This document shows, one piece after another, positions 1 through 10,677 of a stretch of DNA of 64,000 bases; position 1 is the first letter of the stretch, and every line of letters begins with the position of its first letter. The position numbers and the translations under genes are program-made. Under the pieces are notes generated by a model. That model was given only the letters and a program-made list of their open reading frames with translations, did not search any database and was not told the origin of the DNA. The DNA comes from Talpa occidentalis (Eukaryota; Chordata; Mammalia; Eulipotyphla; Talpidae): positions 111,572,734-111,636,733 of the forward strand of contig NW_023605305.1 of the NCBI RefSeq assembly GCF_014898055.3. Reading direction: 5' to 3'.

Positions 1-78
1 CTGCAAACGCGCCCTGACCTGTCCCTGAGACACAGCTGTCACCAGGTCGACCCTCCCCTGCCAACTGGGGAAACTCAC

Positions 79-549
79 CGGTGTCCAGGACGCGGATGCT
101 GATGGGGGCCGACTCCTCCTTGGCCAGCCGGTACCAACCTCCCTGAGGGCTGGGCAGCCGCTCCTCCACGCGGCAGGAGTAGTTGCCCGTGTCCTGCGGG
201 CTGGCCTGCAGCACCGTGAGCCGGAAGAGCAGCGGCGAGGGCCTCTGGAAGCGGAGTCTGCCCTCCCAGGGGCCACCCTCTGGGCCAAAGACCCCGTCAG
301 GGCCCACGCACAGCAGCGCCGTCCTCTCCGTGGGGTTCCCCCCCTGCTCCTCCTCCTGCTCCTCCTGTCCTGCCAGGCCAGGGCTGCCCTTTTCCCTGCC
401 GACTTTCGTCCTCAGGGAAAACCAGGCCACAGTGAAGCGGGAGTCCTGGCTCGAGCGAGATGTGATGCTGCAGCCCAGCTGGAAGGCGGCCTTCTCGGGC
501 ACCGTGGCATTGGGGACCACCAGGATCACTTGCAGGGCCACACCTGGGA
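79..549 (-). CDS. IGSF3: IGSF3-like last Ig domain exon, copy alpha
   Basis: Phase 1-1 exon of 471 bases encoding one V-set Ig domain, open throughout. Visible hallmarks are the first cysteine in FQLGC, the core tryptophan in VAWFSLRT, the second cysteine in DTGNYSC and the ending SAPISIRVLDTG. These match the last Ig domain of IGSF3. The acceptor is CCCTAG at 550-551 with a possible alternative CAG six bases further in; the donor is GTGAGT at 73-78. The Glu-rich insert is QEEQEEEQGGNPTER, where other copies read QGEDPTER. Glycosylation sequons lie at PNATV and in NYS. The reading frame continues past the donor to the window edge. Confidence 0.92.
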
Positions 550-1976
550 CTAGGGACAGAGACGGGAGGTGTGTCCATCACTGAAGACATGACAGGAGCA
601 CCCAGGAACTGGCACCGCAGTGGGGTGGGCGGGGTGGTGCCCGAGTGGTGGGGTCACAGCCCCCGGGAGAGCAGGAGCTCAAGGAGCAGAGCAGACGCGT
701 CACGAAGATGCTCTGAGCACGGAGACTGAATGTGGGGGGTAGCTGAGGAAGGGGGGGCCGTGAGAGGCCCTCAATCCCCCTGCTTGTGTTCTGGGGGAGG
801 AGCCCCGCTCCCGGGGAATCACAAGCAGAGCTGGACAGACTGACCCGCGTCACATCGCCAGCACAGCAGAGGGGAGGACAGGGGCGGGAGGGTCGGGCCC
901 AGGGGAGGAGTGAGCAGGTCAGAAGGGGGAGGCAGAAAGTGGGGGGGGGAACAGTCCCCCAGTCTCGCTGCACGGGGAGGCGTGTGCGGGGCTGTCCTCA
1001 GGGCTGTCTTTAGCCCCGCACAGGCAGCAAAGCTGCAGTTCCCGAAGGAGGTGGGACCAGGGGCTCAGGGTCTGAGGAGATAAAAACTCGGGGAAAGCGA
1101 GGACACCAGGCCTGATTAGATTAAGTGGGTGACCCGGATTTAAAGTGTGGGGACCCGGGGGTGACGTGTTTTGCGGCGGCCCCGGGTGGTGAGCACAGAA
1201 CAGGGGAGCGCCGGACTCAGCCAGGTGGAGATGGAGTCAGGTGCGTCTAAGCCATGGAGAACCTGGCAGGTAAGCTGTGCCTGTGCACCAGCCTGAGCCC
1301 AGGAGGGAGCACCCCACTGGGGGGCGCAAGTGGTTGTGAGGACTCCAGGTGAGGCAGGAACTTCACAGTTGGCCCAGTGGAAGAGGCCAGTGTCCCACAG
1401 AGGAGTAGGACCCCAGACCCTCAGACAGTGGGGAATCAGAATTACTGGTGAGGTTCGAGGTTCTGTCTGCGGGGAGAGGCCAGGTAGATTGGGGGACAAG
1501 ACCACTGCGGGATGGGGGAGCAAGGACTGAGGAACCAGGAAACTAGAAAGGACTTTTGTCTCAATACTATTAAGTGATAGCCGCATGCCTGACGGGAAGG
1601 GTGAAGCCCAGCGCCAGGCGATCTAGCGGCAGTGCAGCCTGACGGCGGACCAGGGGCCAGCAGGGACTCCACAGCCCCTCCTGTCCAGGGAGCTCAGCTC
1701 TGAGTTCCCTGCTGCTACTCCCGCTCTTTCCAGAACATTCTGAGCAAGACAAGTGACACTGCTGCAGTCGCTCTGCCCCCGGTGCAGTGCCTCCCCCCTT
1801 GATCATTTCCTTTGATCACCCAGAAGGTGACAAGGGGCTCGAGTGGCTCCTGCAGGCCAGAAAGAGGACACATGCCTGACCCATGTGACGGCCAGTTCTC
1901 GCCTCGTGACCCATTTTTTGTAACAGTCTCTTTGAATAGTTGGGAATGCGTCATTTTAAGCAAATCACATTATTCA

Positions 1977-2288
1977 AATCACTTTAAGAGTAAACTTGGT
2001 GCTGCCCTTAGTTCTGCCGTATTCCACTTTGTACTCATCTTGGTCTGCAAGGTTACATTGAGGATGGTGAGGTCCCTGGTCTGGGTGTCTAAATGAGCCC
2101 TGTTTATAAAGGGCGGGAAAGATCTGGGCTCCGGGTAAAGGTTCTCCTCCCATTCGATGACTTTATTCTTGCCTTTTTCCACAGGATATCTTTAGAGGCT
2201 ACAGGTTCTCCTATTTTGAAAGTTACATTCCGATTCATGCCTCCAGATAGAACCACATTTTGGGGCTGGGCATCACAGATGATGAGAT
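1977..2288 (-). pseudogene. CD58: CD58-like V-domain exon remnant, copy alpha
   Basis: The acceptor CCTAG lies at 2289-2293. The sequence then reads DLIICDAQPQNVVLSGG, NRNVTFKIGEPVASKDILWKK, matching the N-terminal V domain of CD58 (human has GNVTF and VLWKKQKDKV at these places). After LWKK a 1-base loss in the A-run shifts the frame (ARIKSSN) and translation stops at 2104. The conserved frame resumes as FPPFINRAHLDTQT, then shows the second frameshift shared by all copies near LNVTL. The donor expected after FTLKVI is deleted. Phase is 1-1, so skipping the exon keeps the frame. Confidence 0.85.
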
Positions 2289-2840
2289 CTAGGAGGGGGA
2301 AAAATTGGTTGGGAAGCAGCACATGATTTTAGTGAAAACAGAAAAATATCTTCCAGGATGCCCTTTCAGGGAGAAACAAGTTACATTACACATCTGTTAC
2401 TTTGAGCTGTGCTAAAGTGAAAATTGCCGGCAGCAAGCAGGACACCCGTGACCTTGTAGTTGACTCTTTACAAGGGAACTCAGGCCCGGAAATCTAAGGA
2501 ATGATCCAGCTTATGGAGCCCTGGCTATGTCAGGGGCTGGGGATGACACTGGGAATGAGGCAGCAAGCCGCCAGGCACCATCCTGAGCCCCGGGAACCCC
2601 AGGTGAGGGAGAGGACTCAGAGCAGGCCTGGGAGCCTCCAACCCAAGGGCTTTCAGGGAAGTCAGGCTGAAACTGATCCAGGGCGACAAATCACTGAAGG
2701 AGAGAGGAGTTAGCCTGGCCAGCAATGGTAGGGGAGGAAGAGACAGTCACACAGAGGGAGGAAGCACCTCCCAAGGCAGTTCCTGATAAAATGAACAGCC
2801 TGGGACTGAGGAAACAAAAGTCTATCCAAATGGCTAGAAT

Positions 2841-3112
2841 GGGGGTCTCCTTGATGGCTCAAGGGGAAGCGCCTCAACACCGTGAAGCTATTGGCAGCCA
2901 CTGTGACATGAGTTCTATCCCAGGCCAGGGAGCTACCCACATGGCCCAGCAGAGCTCTCCTGTCTCCCCGCTGCTCCCCTCAGCAGAGCATTTCAGTAGA
3001 TCTACCTGTTCTGCTCCCTACTCTGTCTCTGGTGAATCCTCTAACCCCTGCCCCCACCTCTGGCCTACAACCCAGCTCTTGCAGACATAAATAAATAAAT
3101 CTTAGAAAAAAT
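2841..3112 (+). repeat. tRNA-derived SINE, intron 1 of alpha
   Basis: About 270 bases with the family layout: a decayed tRNA-like head (gtggctcaagg...), the TCTCCTGTCTCCCCGCTGCTCCCCTCAGCAG body, CTGTTCTGCTCCCTACTCTGTCTCTGGTGAAT, and an (ATAA)n AATCTTA tail. Orthologous copies occupy the same place in the other units, so it predates the array. Confidence 0.85.
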
Positions 3113-4515
3113 TGTGTAAACTTTTCATTGCTAAGGAATATCAATATATTTAAAAACAGAGATAGAAAATTGTTGCCATCTAAGAACCTTTTAGTGATAA
3201 TGGGCTTAGGGCTGAAATCCTCACTGGATGCTAAAAGATTAGAGGAAAGATTGTCAGGGATCAAGAGATCCCCACAATCTTAGTCAATTGCTTATTTGCA
3301 AAGCAGAAAAGGTGCCTGTAAAGTGAGAAATCTGTTGGCCATCAGGTTGACCAAGCCGTAGACATTCACACCTCCACAGTGGGACCTATGGACAGAGTTT
3401 GCTTCATGATGAGGTAAGTGGAGCTGACCAGGACACACCTACAAAGAGAATCCTGCCAGACAACCACGTTTTCACCAGAACCCAATCACCACCAAAAGGT
3501 AGACAGTCCAAATCAAGGCATATTCTGTAAACTAACTGGTCGGAACCCTGGAGAACAGCAGCCATAAAGTAAAAAGCAAACTGGTAGACGCAAGGGGCCG
3601 AAAGAGGTTCCACCACCAGATGAAGTGCTGACCCAGATGTGACTCAGCCAGAAAGTAGCCCAGGACAAGGCTGTGTTTGCTGAGCAGGCTCTGGGGCTCA
3701 CTGAGATGCAGGGTCTTAGAAGACAAGCCGGATCATTCAGGGGCAGGTCGTCCTGAGGTTTGCATCTCTCAAAAGGTTTTGCGAAAAATAACCCATTTAA
3801 GTGCATGCGTCTGTGTGTGGGCTCCTATCTATAAAGGAAAAGTCAACCAATGTGGCGATATTGAGGAGAGAGGTGTGTAGTGTCCATTGTACTATTTTTA
3901 CTGTTCTAACGCTTTTGCGTGTTCCAAAATTGTGAAAATTTGAAAAGAAATATGAACGGCTCCCCACCTCTCTGCTTTCCTAATCTCTGTATTAGTAACT
4001 GTGTGCTGTGCCATCACCCCACATTTCTCTATTTGCTCTTTTTCACTGTCTCCCCCTCCCCCAGCACCTGAGCAGGGAGTAGTTGTTCCCTTCCGTGTGC
4101 TCAACACCTTGTGCAGTGCCGGACACACAGCTGACACTCAGTATTTGTTGAGCAACTGATGTTCACAGTAATTGTATGAATTCTTACGGACACTATTATC
4201 CTTTCTCTCCCAGAAAGGGCGCCCTCAGAAACTGCCCTCGGCACACCTGGAGTGTGTGTCCACTGTCCCTGGGGGACACAGAGGAGGGGCCATATATTGC
4301 CCAAGTTCACCTGTAAACTCTTGCTCCCTGGCTTCCTTGCCTGGCTTCCTCCTCCTGGGATCTCTTCCCACATCACTGCAGCTCCAGCACCTCCCTCCTA
4401 GGAAGCCAGGTTCCACCACCCTCCCTCCCTGGAAGGCTTTGCTTCACAGAGGATGCCTGATTTCACAAAAGACAAGGCTCTCCTCCTCTGCAGGCCCAGG
4501 GAGCTTGGGGCTTCC
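3113..4515. other. Intron 1 sequence of alpha, no gene seen
   Basis: AT-rich intronic sequence shared with beta (15486-16863) and delta (44716-46050). Around 4100-4165 it resembles the 3' end of an old MIR/L2-type repeat (CAGTGCCGGACACACAGCTGACACTCAGTATTTGTTGAGC). No reading frame matches a known protein. Most of this stretch is deleted in gamma. Confidence 0.5.
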
Positions 4516-4781
4516 TTTTTTTTTTTTTTTTTTTTTTAAAGATTTATTTATTTATGCATACAAGAGCTGGAGTGCAGGCCAGAGATGAGGTGGGTGAGAA
4601 GATTCACCAGAGACAGTGGGGAGCAGAACAGGCAGATGTCCTGAAACACACTGCTGAGGGGAGCAGCAGGCTGGGCAGGAGAGGTCTGCTGTGTCCTGTG
4701 GGTCAGCGCCCTGGCCAGGGATCAAACTTGTGCTGCAGTGGCTGGTGAGCTTCATAACCCCTTGAGCCACCAGGGAGGCCC
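4516..4781 (-). repeat. tRNA-derived SINE upstream of alpha V exon
   Basis: Minus-oriented SINE with a long T-run at its left (the A-tail complement), ATTTATTTATTTATGCATACAAG, body and head ending in GAGCCACCAGGGAGGCC. It is flanked by GGGCTTC-like and GTGCTTC-like direct repeats. Full copies occur at 16864-17115 and 31426-31686. Delta has the empty site at about 46054-46075, so this insertion marks alpha, beta and gamma. Confidence 0.85.
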
Positions 4782-5592
4782 TGGTGCTTCTTTTAATCCC
4801 TCTTCCTGTACTTCTCTACCTGACACTGCAGTACCTTTGAGTCTTCCTCCAACTCTCCCCAGGGCGTGCACCTGGGAAAATGTGCAGAGGAGTCACTCAG
4901 GAAAGGCTGAAGACTGGAGTGGAAGGTGGATCTGAGATTGTACAAAGGGCTCACACAGGAACAGCCCCCCCCCAGGCAAGGAAGAATGAGTTAGGGGGCC
5001 AGCACTACCCTCCAGGGGTTCACTGTGACTTGCCCCCAGACTGGAGGTGTTGGGGAGGGTGAGGAGGTCACAACCAAGGCAAAGATACCCATGTCCTGGG
5101 TCTGTCCTGCTGATTTCCTGAAGCTAGAAAGGGAACCAGGCGGTTCTAGACAGTCATTGGTTCTTTCCTTGAAGACCAAAGGAGGGGAAGGCGCCATCAC
5201 TGCCTGCTGAGGAACCCAGAAGTGCAGACTAGGTCCCCTGCTCAAACCCTCTCTCTGCCCTCCCCCTGCCAGGGTTGGCTTCCCACCCCACCGTGGCCTG
5301 CTGGGGCACAGAGGCCACCCCCACTTGCAAGCAATCCCAGCACTGGCAGAGGGGGAGTTCGCAGGGTGGGGTGGGGGGTGTGGTTGTGGGGGCAGATCGG
5401 CACCCCAGCAGGGATCCACACCCTAGGCGCTGGTGGGGGAGCCCGGGGGGCGGCCCAGCCTGGTTCTGTCCCCTCAAGTCTAAGGCCAGGGCACCTCGGA
5501 AGGCCGAGAAGTAACTGAATTTCAGTGAAAAGCCACAACCTTCCCGGGCAGGCTGTGTGAGGTGGGAGCCTGGATCTGCCTGTGGGGCTCAG

Positions 5593-5595
<3 letters not shown>

Positions 5596-5639
<44 letters not shown>
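5596..5639. repeat. (GA)n microsatellite
   Basis: A run of AG dinucleotides with one AAAG interruption, just downstream (gene sense) of exon 1 of alpha. Other units have only a short GAGAGAGA at the same place, so the expansion is specific to this copy. Confidence 0.95.
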
Positions 5640-5853
5640 TGAGCCCCGCGGAGAGCCCTGGAGCCTCCACTTATTCCCCAGCCAGATCCAGATGCCCAAG
5701 GGCAAAGTTTCCTCCTGAGCCCCAAGGATGGGGCGAGGTGACACTTTCTCCTGGACAGCTGGCTCGGGGAGTCCTTACCCCACCCTCTCAGCACCGACCT
5801 CACAGCAGCCTCTGGGCGCCGCCAGGCCCGGGCAGACCCGAGGGGTCACTCAC

Positions 5854-5908
5854 CGAGCAGGAGCAGGAGGAACAAGCTGCAGACCCCCGCGAGCCCGAGG
5901 CCGGCCAT
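5854..5908 (-). CDS. CD58: Signal-peptide exon 1, copy alpha (CD58-like)
   Basis: The ATG lies at 5908-5906 in a strong context (G at -3 and +4). It encodes MAGLGLAGVCSLFLLLLL plus one base and ends at a GTGAGT donor (5853-5848), phase 1. The peptide has a 10-residue hydrophobic core typical of a signal peptide. Its position upstream of the CD58-type V exon, a loose likeness to the human CD58 leader and the GC-rich 5' flank support identity as CD58 exon 1. Joined to the V exon it gives GAT (Asp); joined to the Ig exon it gives GTC (Val), both in frame. Confidence 0.8.
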
Positions 5909-5978
5909 GACGCGGCCCAGGCCGGGGTGCGCTGGCGGGAGTCCCACCTGCCTTAACGGTCGCTATTTTGTATTGATT

Positions 5979-6170
5979 TACTTTTTTAAAAAGATTTACT
6001 AAATTACCGGTACAGGAAAAAGGGCACCGCCCAAATCAGAGAATGAGGGGAGCAGCTGGCGAGTTAGGTGATGTCTCTGCCACAGGCAGGGCGCTCCCTG
6101 TTGGGATGTTACTGGTATTGTGGCTACTGACTGTGGTCAGCTCCACCCAGCCGCCCCTAACCCCCTGAGC
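5979..6170 (-). repeat. Decayed SINE beside exon 1 of alpha
   Basis: Minus-oriented, diverged and shortened SINE: TTAAAAAGATTTACTAAATTACC at the tail end, then a much altered body. Equivalent copies sit at about 20157-20350 and 34760-34960. Delta has no counterpart. Confidence 0.55.
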
Positions 6171-6460
6171 CCCCGGGGCGCACTTTAAACCTGCCACGCA
6201 CAGCGGAACCCCTGTCCCCATTCGCTGCCCCCCTCCCGCGGCACCCCGCCCGCCCTCCGCCCTCCAGGCCACTCTGGGGGTGCCACGCCCACCGCCCGCC
6301 CAGGGCTATTCTGTGGGCCCTGCTAGTGTTTGGATGATGCTGGGGTCAGAGCTGGGGCAGCTGGAGGGGGGGGGCGGGGGGGGCGGCGGCAGGAATTGCG
6401 GGTGTCAGTCCCCAAACCTCCAAGCACGGGGCAGCTCCAGGAAGGGAGGCCCCGCCCTAT
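6171..6460 (-). promoter_or_regulatory. Decayed exon-1 promoter region of alpha
   Basis: GC-rich stretch upstream of exon 1 with G-runs. The motif that is GATTGG (CCAAT on the minus strand) in delta and gamma reads GTTTGG here, and TTATGCTGG reads TGATGCTGG, so the CCAAT box is lost. Promoter role is inferred from position and composition only. Confidence 0.4.
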
Positions 6461-8930
6461 CCTCTGTGGCTTGTGGCAGCCAGACCCACCCAGGCTCTCT
6501 CCTCCCCTGTCAGAACAAGAGGAACCCGGACTGTTCAGACACCGCTGGGGTGTGGGGGTGCCTGTTGCACCCCACCCGCTTTTCCTTAATCCCGATCCCA
6601 GCCGCCCCTTGTGCCCAGAACTGGATTCCAGCCTCGGTGTCTCCTCCTCACTCTCTCTGGCTCCTCTTCGGTTTCAGCTGTGGCTTTTCCCTCAGGCTGA
6701 GGAGTTCACCCCCTCAGTGGCTCCCCGAATTTCTCTCTGCAGAGCAGCCACTGCCCTCTGGAACGCCCCTCTTATTGGTCAGTCTTCTCCACTGACTTGC
6801 TCCCCCAACCCCTGCAGCCCCAGGGGGGCCAGACCCAAGGACTCCACCCCAGGAAGGGGCCCTTTACCTTCAGAGAAGCCCAGAGCTGTCCCAGCCCAGC
6901 TGAGGCAGGTGGAGACTCTTGCCCAGACCAGGACTCCCCGCCCCTCCCACATGCCACCAGGTGCAGCTGGGAAGCAGGTGGAAATCCATTTCCTGTGGCT
7001 CAACTCCCTAGCACCCCCACTTGGGCCCCAGCATCCAAGTCACGTGGCCTGTACTTTCAGAAATCACGAACTATTTCTTCAATGAACCTAAAATCTTACA
7101 AGGCATCTCTCATGGGTGAAATTTCAGAAGCCAAAGTCCTATCTCAGGAAGCTGGTGGGTGACCTTAAGACACCCCCTACCATCTGTAGATACTGGGGGC
7201 ACATGACAAGTGCAGTGTTTACCTCAAGATGTGAGGAAATCGGGGTCCTCCGAGCCCGGGGCTGGCAGGACCTCGGGCAACCTGAGAAGGGAGGCTGGGG
7301 TCTGACAAGTGATGAAACATCAAAGTGGAGCCCATTCCGTGCCCTGCGTTAAGTGCGCGGCCTGGATTAGCAGGATGTGACCACTGTCCTGTGTCTACAG
7401 AGGAGGAAACTGAGGCTCAGGGCACGTGCCTGCCCAAGGACACGCACAGGGAGTGGCCGAGTCCAACCCAAGCCAAGTTCAAGGCATCACACTCATCTTT
7501 CACCTGGGGGAACACAACTTTGGGACTAGCAGCAAGGGTCAGCCCCCTAAAAGCAGGGCTGAGGGGAGCAATGCCCACTTTCCTGGGGTGGAAGTACCCC
7601 CCAAGGTCATCGTCTCTGCACATCAGATGAGGAAAGACTCATTAGTCTTCCTTGGTGGATGCACAACTGACCAAGCAGCAGTGCCAGCTCCTTTAGCGAG
7701 AGAAACACATTTATAAGAGCCCCAATGTGCCTGGCCTGGCAGACTCCAAGCATCACAGTGGCTCAGGGCCTGGACTGTTCATGCTCTGAGCACCTGCCAC
7801 CTAAAGGGCTCACGGTATTTTTCATTCTGCAACTGGCGTTAAAAGTCTAGGTGTCATCTGCTTGTCCTTGCAGATTTCACCGCTAGGTAAGAGAGGTGGC
7901 TTTTTCAGCTGCTCTCCTGGCGCAAGGCTGTTGCTCTTCCTAGCACATCCCTCTGGTTCTGGTTCTAGCTAAAGCCCAGAAGGCTCGGGGCCCAGCACGT
8001 AGTGGACAAAGCACTGCCTCGACTCCTGCCTAGTGTGGGAGGGGACTTTCTTGAGTCTATGTAAACACTGGGCAGCTCTGCCCTGGGGCTCTAGAGGCAC
8101 AACATTATTTCATCAAGCTCTAATTCCCTAGTTCCCCTTTAAAAATGATTCCTGGCAAAGAGCGCGTTTGAGCGAAAACCAGGCAAAAATAATACATAAA
8201 ACTGACATGGAAACATGCTGGGTACGCAAGGGAGAGACAGTGCATCTCAACTCTTGGCCAAGTCAGCAGCTGCCAGAAGTTGATAAGCAGGCAGCAAGTG
8301 GGGTGGGGTGCAGAGGCCACACATCTTGTGTCCCAGGAAGGCTGAGGTTTTAAAGAGAAGAAAAAGGAAGCACTTCCCTGAGCCTCTCACTCTGTATCTA
8401 GAGCCTCTTGTGTAGTGGCCCGTGGATTTCAAAGAATAACAGGTGGGCCCTGACCGATCACGCAACACTGCTGTGCTTTAATCATCCTGTCATTCTTCTC
8501 AACTTGCAGCTGGGATGAACTCCAAAACACCCCAGATTTAGGCTGTGCAGCAACCAGGGTCTGGGCTGCTGTGCACAGAACAGGCGCCAGGCCTTGCTCT
8601 TTCCTCCATCCTGAAAGTGCTTGCTGAGCCTTCGGGGCCAGGGCAAGGCCACCCACTGCGGATCATGCTGTGGTCTTGCTGCAGAGGCCCTTGGTGGCCA
8701 AGAAGGTTGCCGTTGACATGATCCTGCTCCCCTTCTCCACCAGCTTCTCTCCCCCCTCCTTCCCGCCTAGCCCACACCCCACCCCCCAGACAAAAATGGA
8801 AGTTAGAGTTGGTAAGCGCTTCGCTCTTTATGAAGCCCTTCAGCAGCTGGCTGTGGTGTGGAGAAAGGAGTGTGTTGTGTCATTTGCATGAAGGCACCAC
8901 TCAGGCTGGGGGAGGAAGGACAGCGAGCGA
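6461..8930. other. Spacer between beta 3' flank and alpha promoter
   Basis: Non-coding spacer matching 20640-23560, 35230-38180 and 47530-50080. It corresponds to the short IGSF3-CD58 intergenic interval. Long plus-strand frames are open here because the DNA is GC-rich, but their frame is not kept between copies. It contains a MIR (see 7340-7475). Alpha and delta keep about 0.23 kb at 8690-8930 and 49800-50070 that is replaced by an LTR in the other two. Confidence 0.6.
7340..7475 (+). repeat. MIR SINE fragment
   Basis: Contains the MIR core: CTACAGAGGAGGAAACTGAGGCTCAGG followed by TGCCCAAGGACACGCACAGGGAGTGG. Unit copies lie at about 21535-21665, 36175-36300 and 48450-48575. An ancient mammalian repeat that supports the mammalian assignment. 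Confidence 0.85.
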
Positions 8931-10261
8931 TTCCAGGTAATGCAAACAGCCATATTTTCAACACAATTTACTACAGGTCTCTGAAATGTATATAAAAAAT
9001 TTAATGCAACATCTTACAAAGAGTGTTCCTTAAAAAAAAAAAAGCAAACAAAAGCAAACCAACAACTCTCTACATCATGCACGGGGAGCTTTCTGACCCC
9101 ACCTTCTTTTTCCTTCAACAATCAACGCAGAGAAACCATTGTTTGAAAAGAATAGGAAAATTTGCTACAGAAACCCCCAGGGGAGAGAGGGTGCGGTCCT
9201 CTCCGTGTCCTGGAACGGGCCTTGCACAGTGTGGTGTTTCCTCAATGCAGCCTCCGAGATGTGCCCAAGTCAAGCCAGTGGCTGCAGATTTCCTCTTGGT
9301 CCAGACCACGGAAGCGCCGGCGGGCAACGTGCAATGAGGACCCGCGGCCACTGGAGGGCACCATCTCCTTTCCTCGGACACCACAGTTCCCAAGACATGG
9401 GCAAAGCAAGCAGGTCCTGGGGATTTTCCTAGAAAGCTTGGAGAGGCTCACCTTTGGAAGGTCTCCCCCAGGTCAATAGAAAATACAGAGGAAAAAAACA
9501 TATTAAAATACTGGCTCCGGTTTCTTCTTGTCTTTCAAGTTTCCTGCATGTGCTTCACATATTGAATTACTTACAGAACCTACTATTTTACAGCTGTGAA
9601 CCCATTCAAACCCAGATCTTAGTTGCACACCCATCCCAGGCAGCCCTCTGCATCTTTCCAATCAGAAAACAGGCAGATATCGCCCTTCCCTGACTCAGTT
9701 TCTAAGTTAGGGTAGGCAATTTCCACCACCAAATGGGGCGAGCATGCCTTCCTTCCTCACCACTGAGTCGATTCTGCACCTCAGAAGTGTCGATGCAGCG
9801 TAATAAATAGGGATGACCATGGGGGCAGCGGGGGGACCAGGGTGTCTCCAAAAAGCACCCTGGGCTACCTGGGAGGAAAAGCAGTTTACACCCACCTGCC
9901 AGAAACGGGCTTAGTAGCTGCTGTGCACCCAGCCACCTGCAGAGCCCGAAAGGACCAGCAGTACCCACTTGGCCTCGGGAATCCCACTGCTCTCCCTGTC
10001 TGTTCAGTATCAGAACAAGATGTTGCAACGATCTCTCCATCCATCAAGTTCCAGAATTCCTGGTGGCTTATTGCAAATTGGCATCTCCCGGGATTCAAGA
10101 TGCAAGTTCACAGAGGAAGGGAGATGACACTCTTCGCCACAAAACATGGGAGCTCCAGGGCATAAACATCTCCACGGAGGGTGACACTGACTCCAGGCAC
10201 GTCAGGGAGTAGGTGAGGTGTGGCTCTTTGATCCAAAACAGGGGCGCCCCATCTCCCCTTT
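8931..10261 (-). other. 3' flank / likely 3' UTR of beta
   Basis: Conserved between beta, gamma (23560-24869), delta (38180-39502) and partly epsilon (50080-51004). Just past the tail SINE the minus strand still reads GCGCCCCTGTTTTGGATCAAAGAGCCACACCT, the remnant of the IGSF3 C-terminal codons (LLWIKEPHL), now beyond the new stop. Further down, ATTAAA in TGCATTAAATTTT near 9000 could be an old polyadenylation signal. Confidence 0.6.
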
Positions 10262-10276
10262 GAAGTTCCGGCTCTT

Positions 10277-10549
10277 TTTCTTTTTTAAAAAAAGATTTAT
10301 TTTTATTTATAGAAGAGCTGGGGTAGAGGCCAGAGGCACGGGAGGGTGAGAGGATTCACCAGAGACTGAGTGGGGAGCAGAACAGGCAGATGGATTGAAA
10401 ACACTGGTGAGGGGAGCAGTGGGCGAGAGAGGAGAGGTCTGCTCTGCCATGCAGGAATCTCCCTGGCTGGCTGGGAATCGAACCCGTGCTGCCGAGGCTG
10501 TGGACAGCGCCATAGCACTGTGCTCAACCCGCTCCCTCCTGTAGACCTT
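10277..10549 (-). repeat. SINE exonised in beta terminal exon
   Basis: The SINE lies in gene sense and interrupts the IGSF3 cytoplasmic-tail codons. Target-site duplications of 15 bases flank it: GAAGTTCCGGCTCTT at 10262-10276 and GGAGCTCTGGCTCTT at 10550-10564. The body is read as protein up to TAA at 10309-10307, inside the SINE tail ATAAATAAAAATAAATC, which also carries AATAAA. The same insertion is present in gamma and delta and absent from epsilon. Confidence 0.9.
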
Positions 10550-10677
10550 GGAGCTCTGGCTCTTGAAGAGCAACTGCAGGATCATGACGATGAGGATGCC
10601 GAAGATGAGGAAGGGGTAGAAGAGGAGGAAGTAGAAGAGCGAGTCTTTGGAGCCAGTGCTGGGCTGCAGGGTGGAGC
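10307..10677 (-). CDS. IGSF3: IGSF3-like TM exon with SINE tail, copy beta
   Basis: The acceptor CTTCCAG ends at 10678; the exon starts in phase 1 and completes the Gly of LDTG. It encodes STLQPSTGSKDS, a hydrophobic span LFYFLLFYPFLIFGILIVMI, then a basic stop-transfer FKSQSSK. Human IGSF3 has the matching FYFVFFYPFPIFGILIITI. After KSQSS the frame enters the SINE and runs about 80 more residues (VYRRERVEHSAMALS... to ...PALL), ending in TAA. The SINE part has no homology to the ancestral IGSF3 tail and is Ser/Pro-rich with several Cys. No ITIM or ITAM is visible. Confidence 0.88.

Larger units (their letters stand above)
1..5908 (-). other. Chimeric gene alpha (3' end off window)
   Basis: Minus-strand exons are a signal-peptide exon (5854-5908), a CD58-type V exon remnant (1977-2288) and an IGSF3-type Ig exon (79-549). 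The TM exon should lie beyond base 1. Signal and Ig exons are open with GTGAGT donors, and both use phase-1 boundaries. The V exon has a 1-base deletion in its A-run and lacks the donor, so a functional transcript would have to skip it. The V-to-Ig intron is about 1.4 kb and the exon-1-to-V intron about 3.6 kb, holding two SINEs and a GA microsatellite. Expression is inferred, not shown. Confidence 0.7.

Noticed and set aside
6330..7085. 251-codon plus-strand frame, with relatives at 20549, 35387 and 47233 (260 codons)
   Set aside because: GC-rich open frame; the reading frame changes between copies through indels and shows no known domain.
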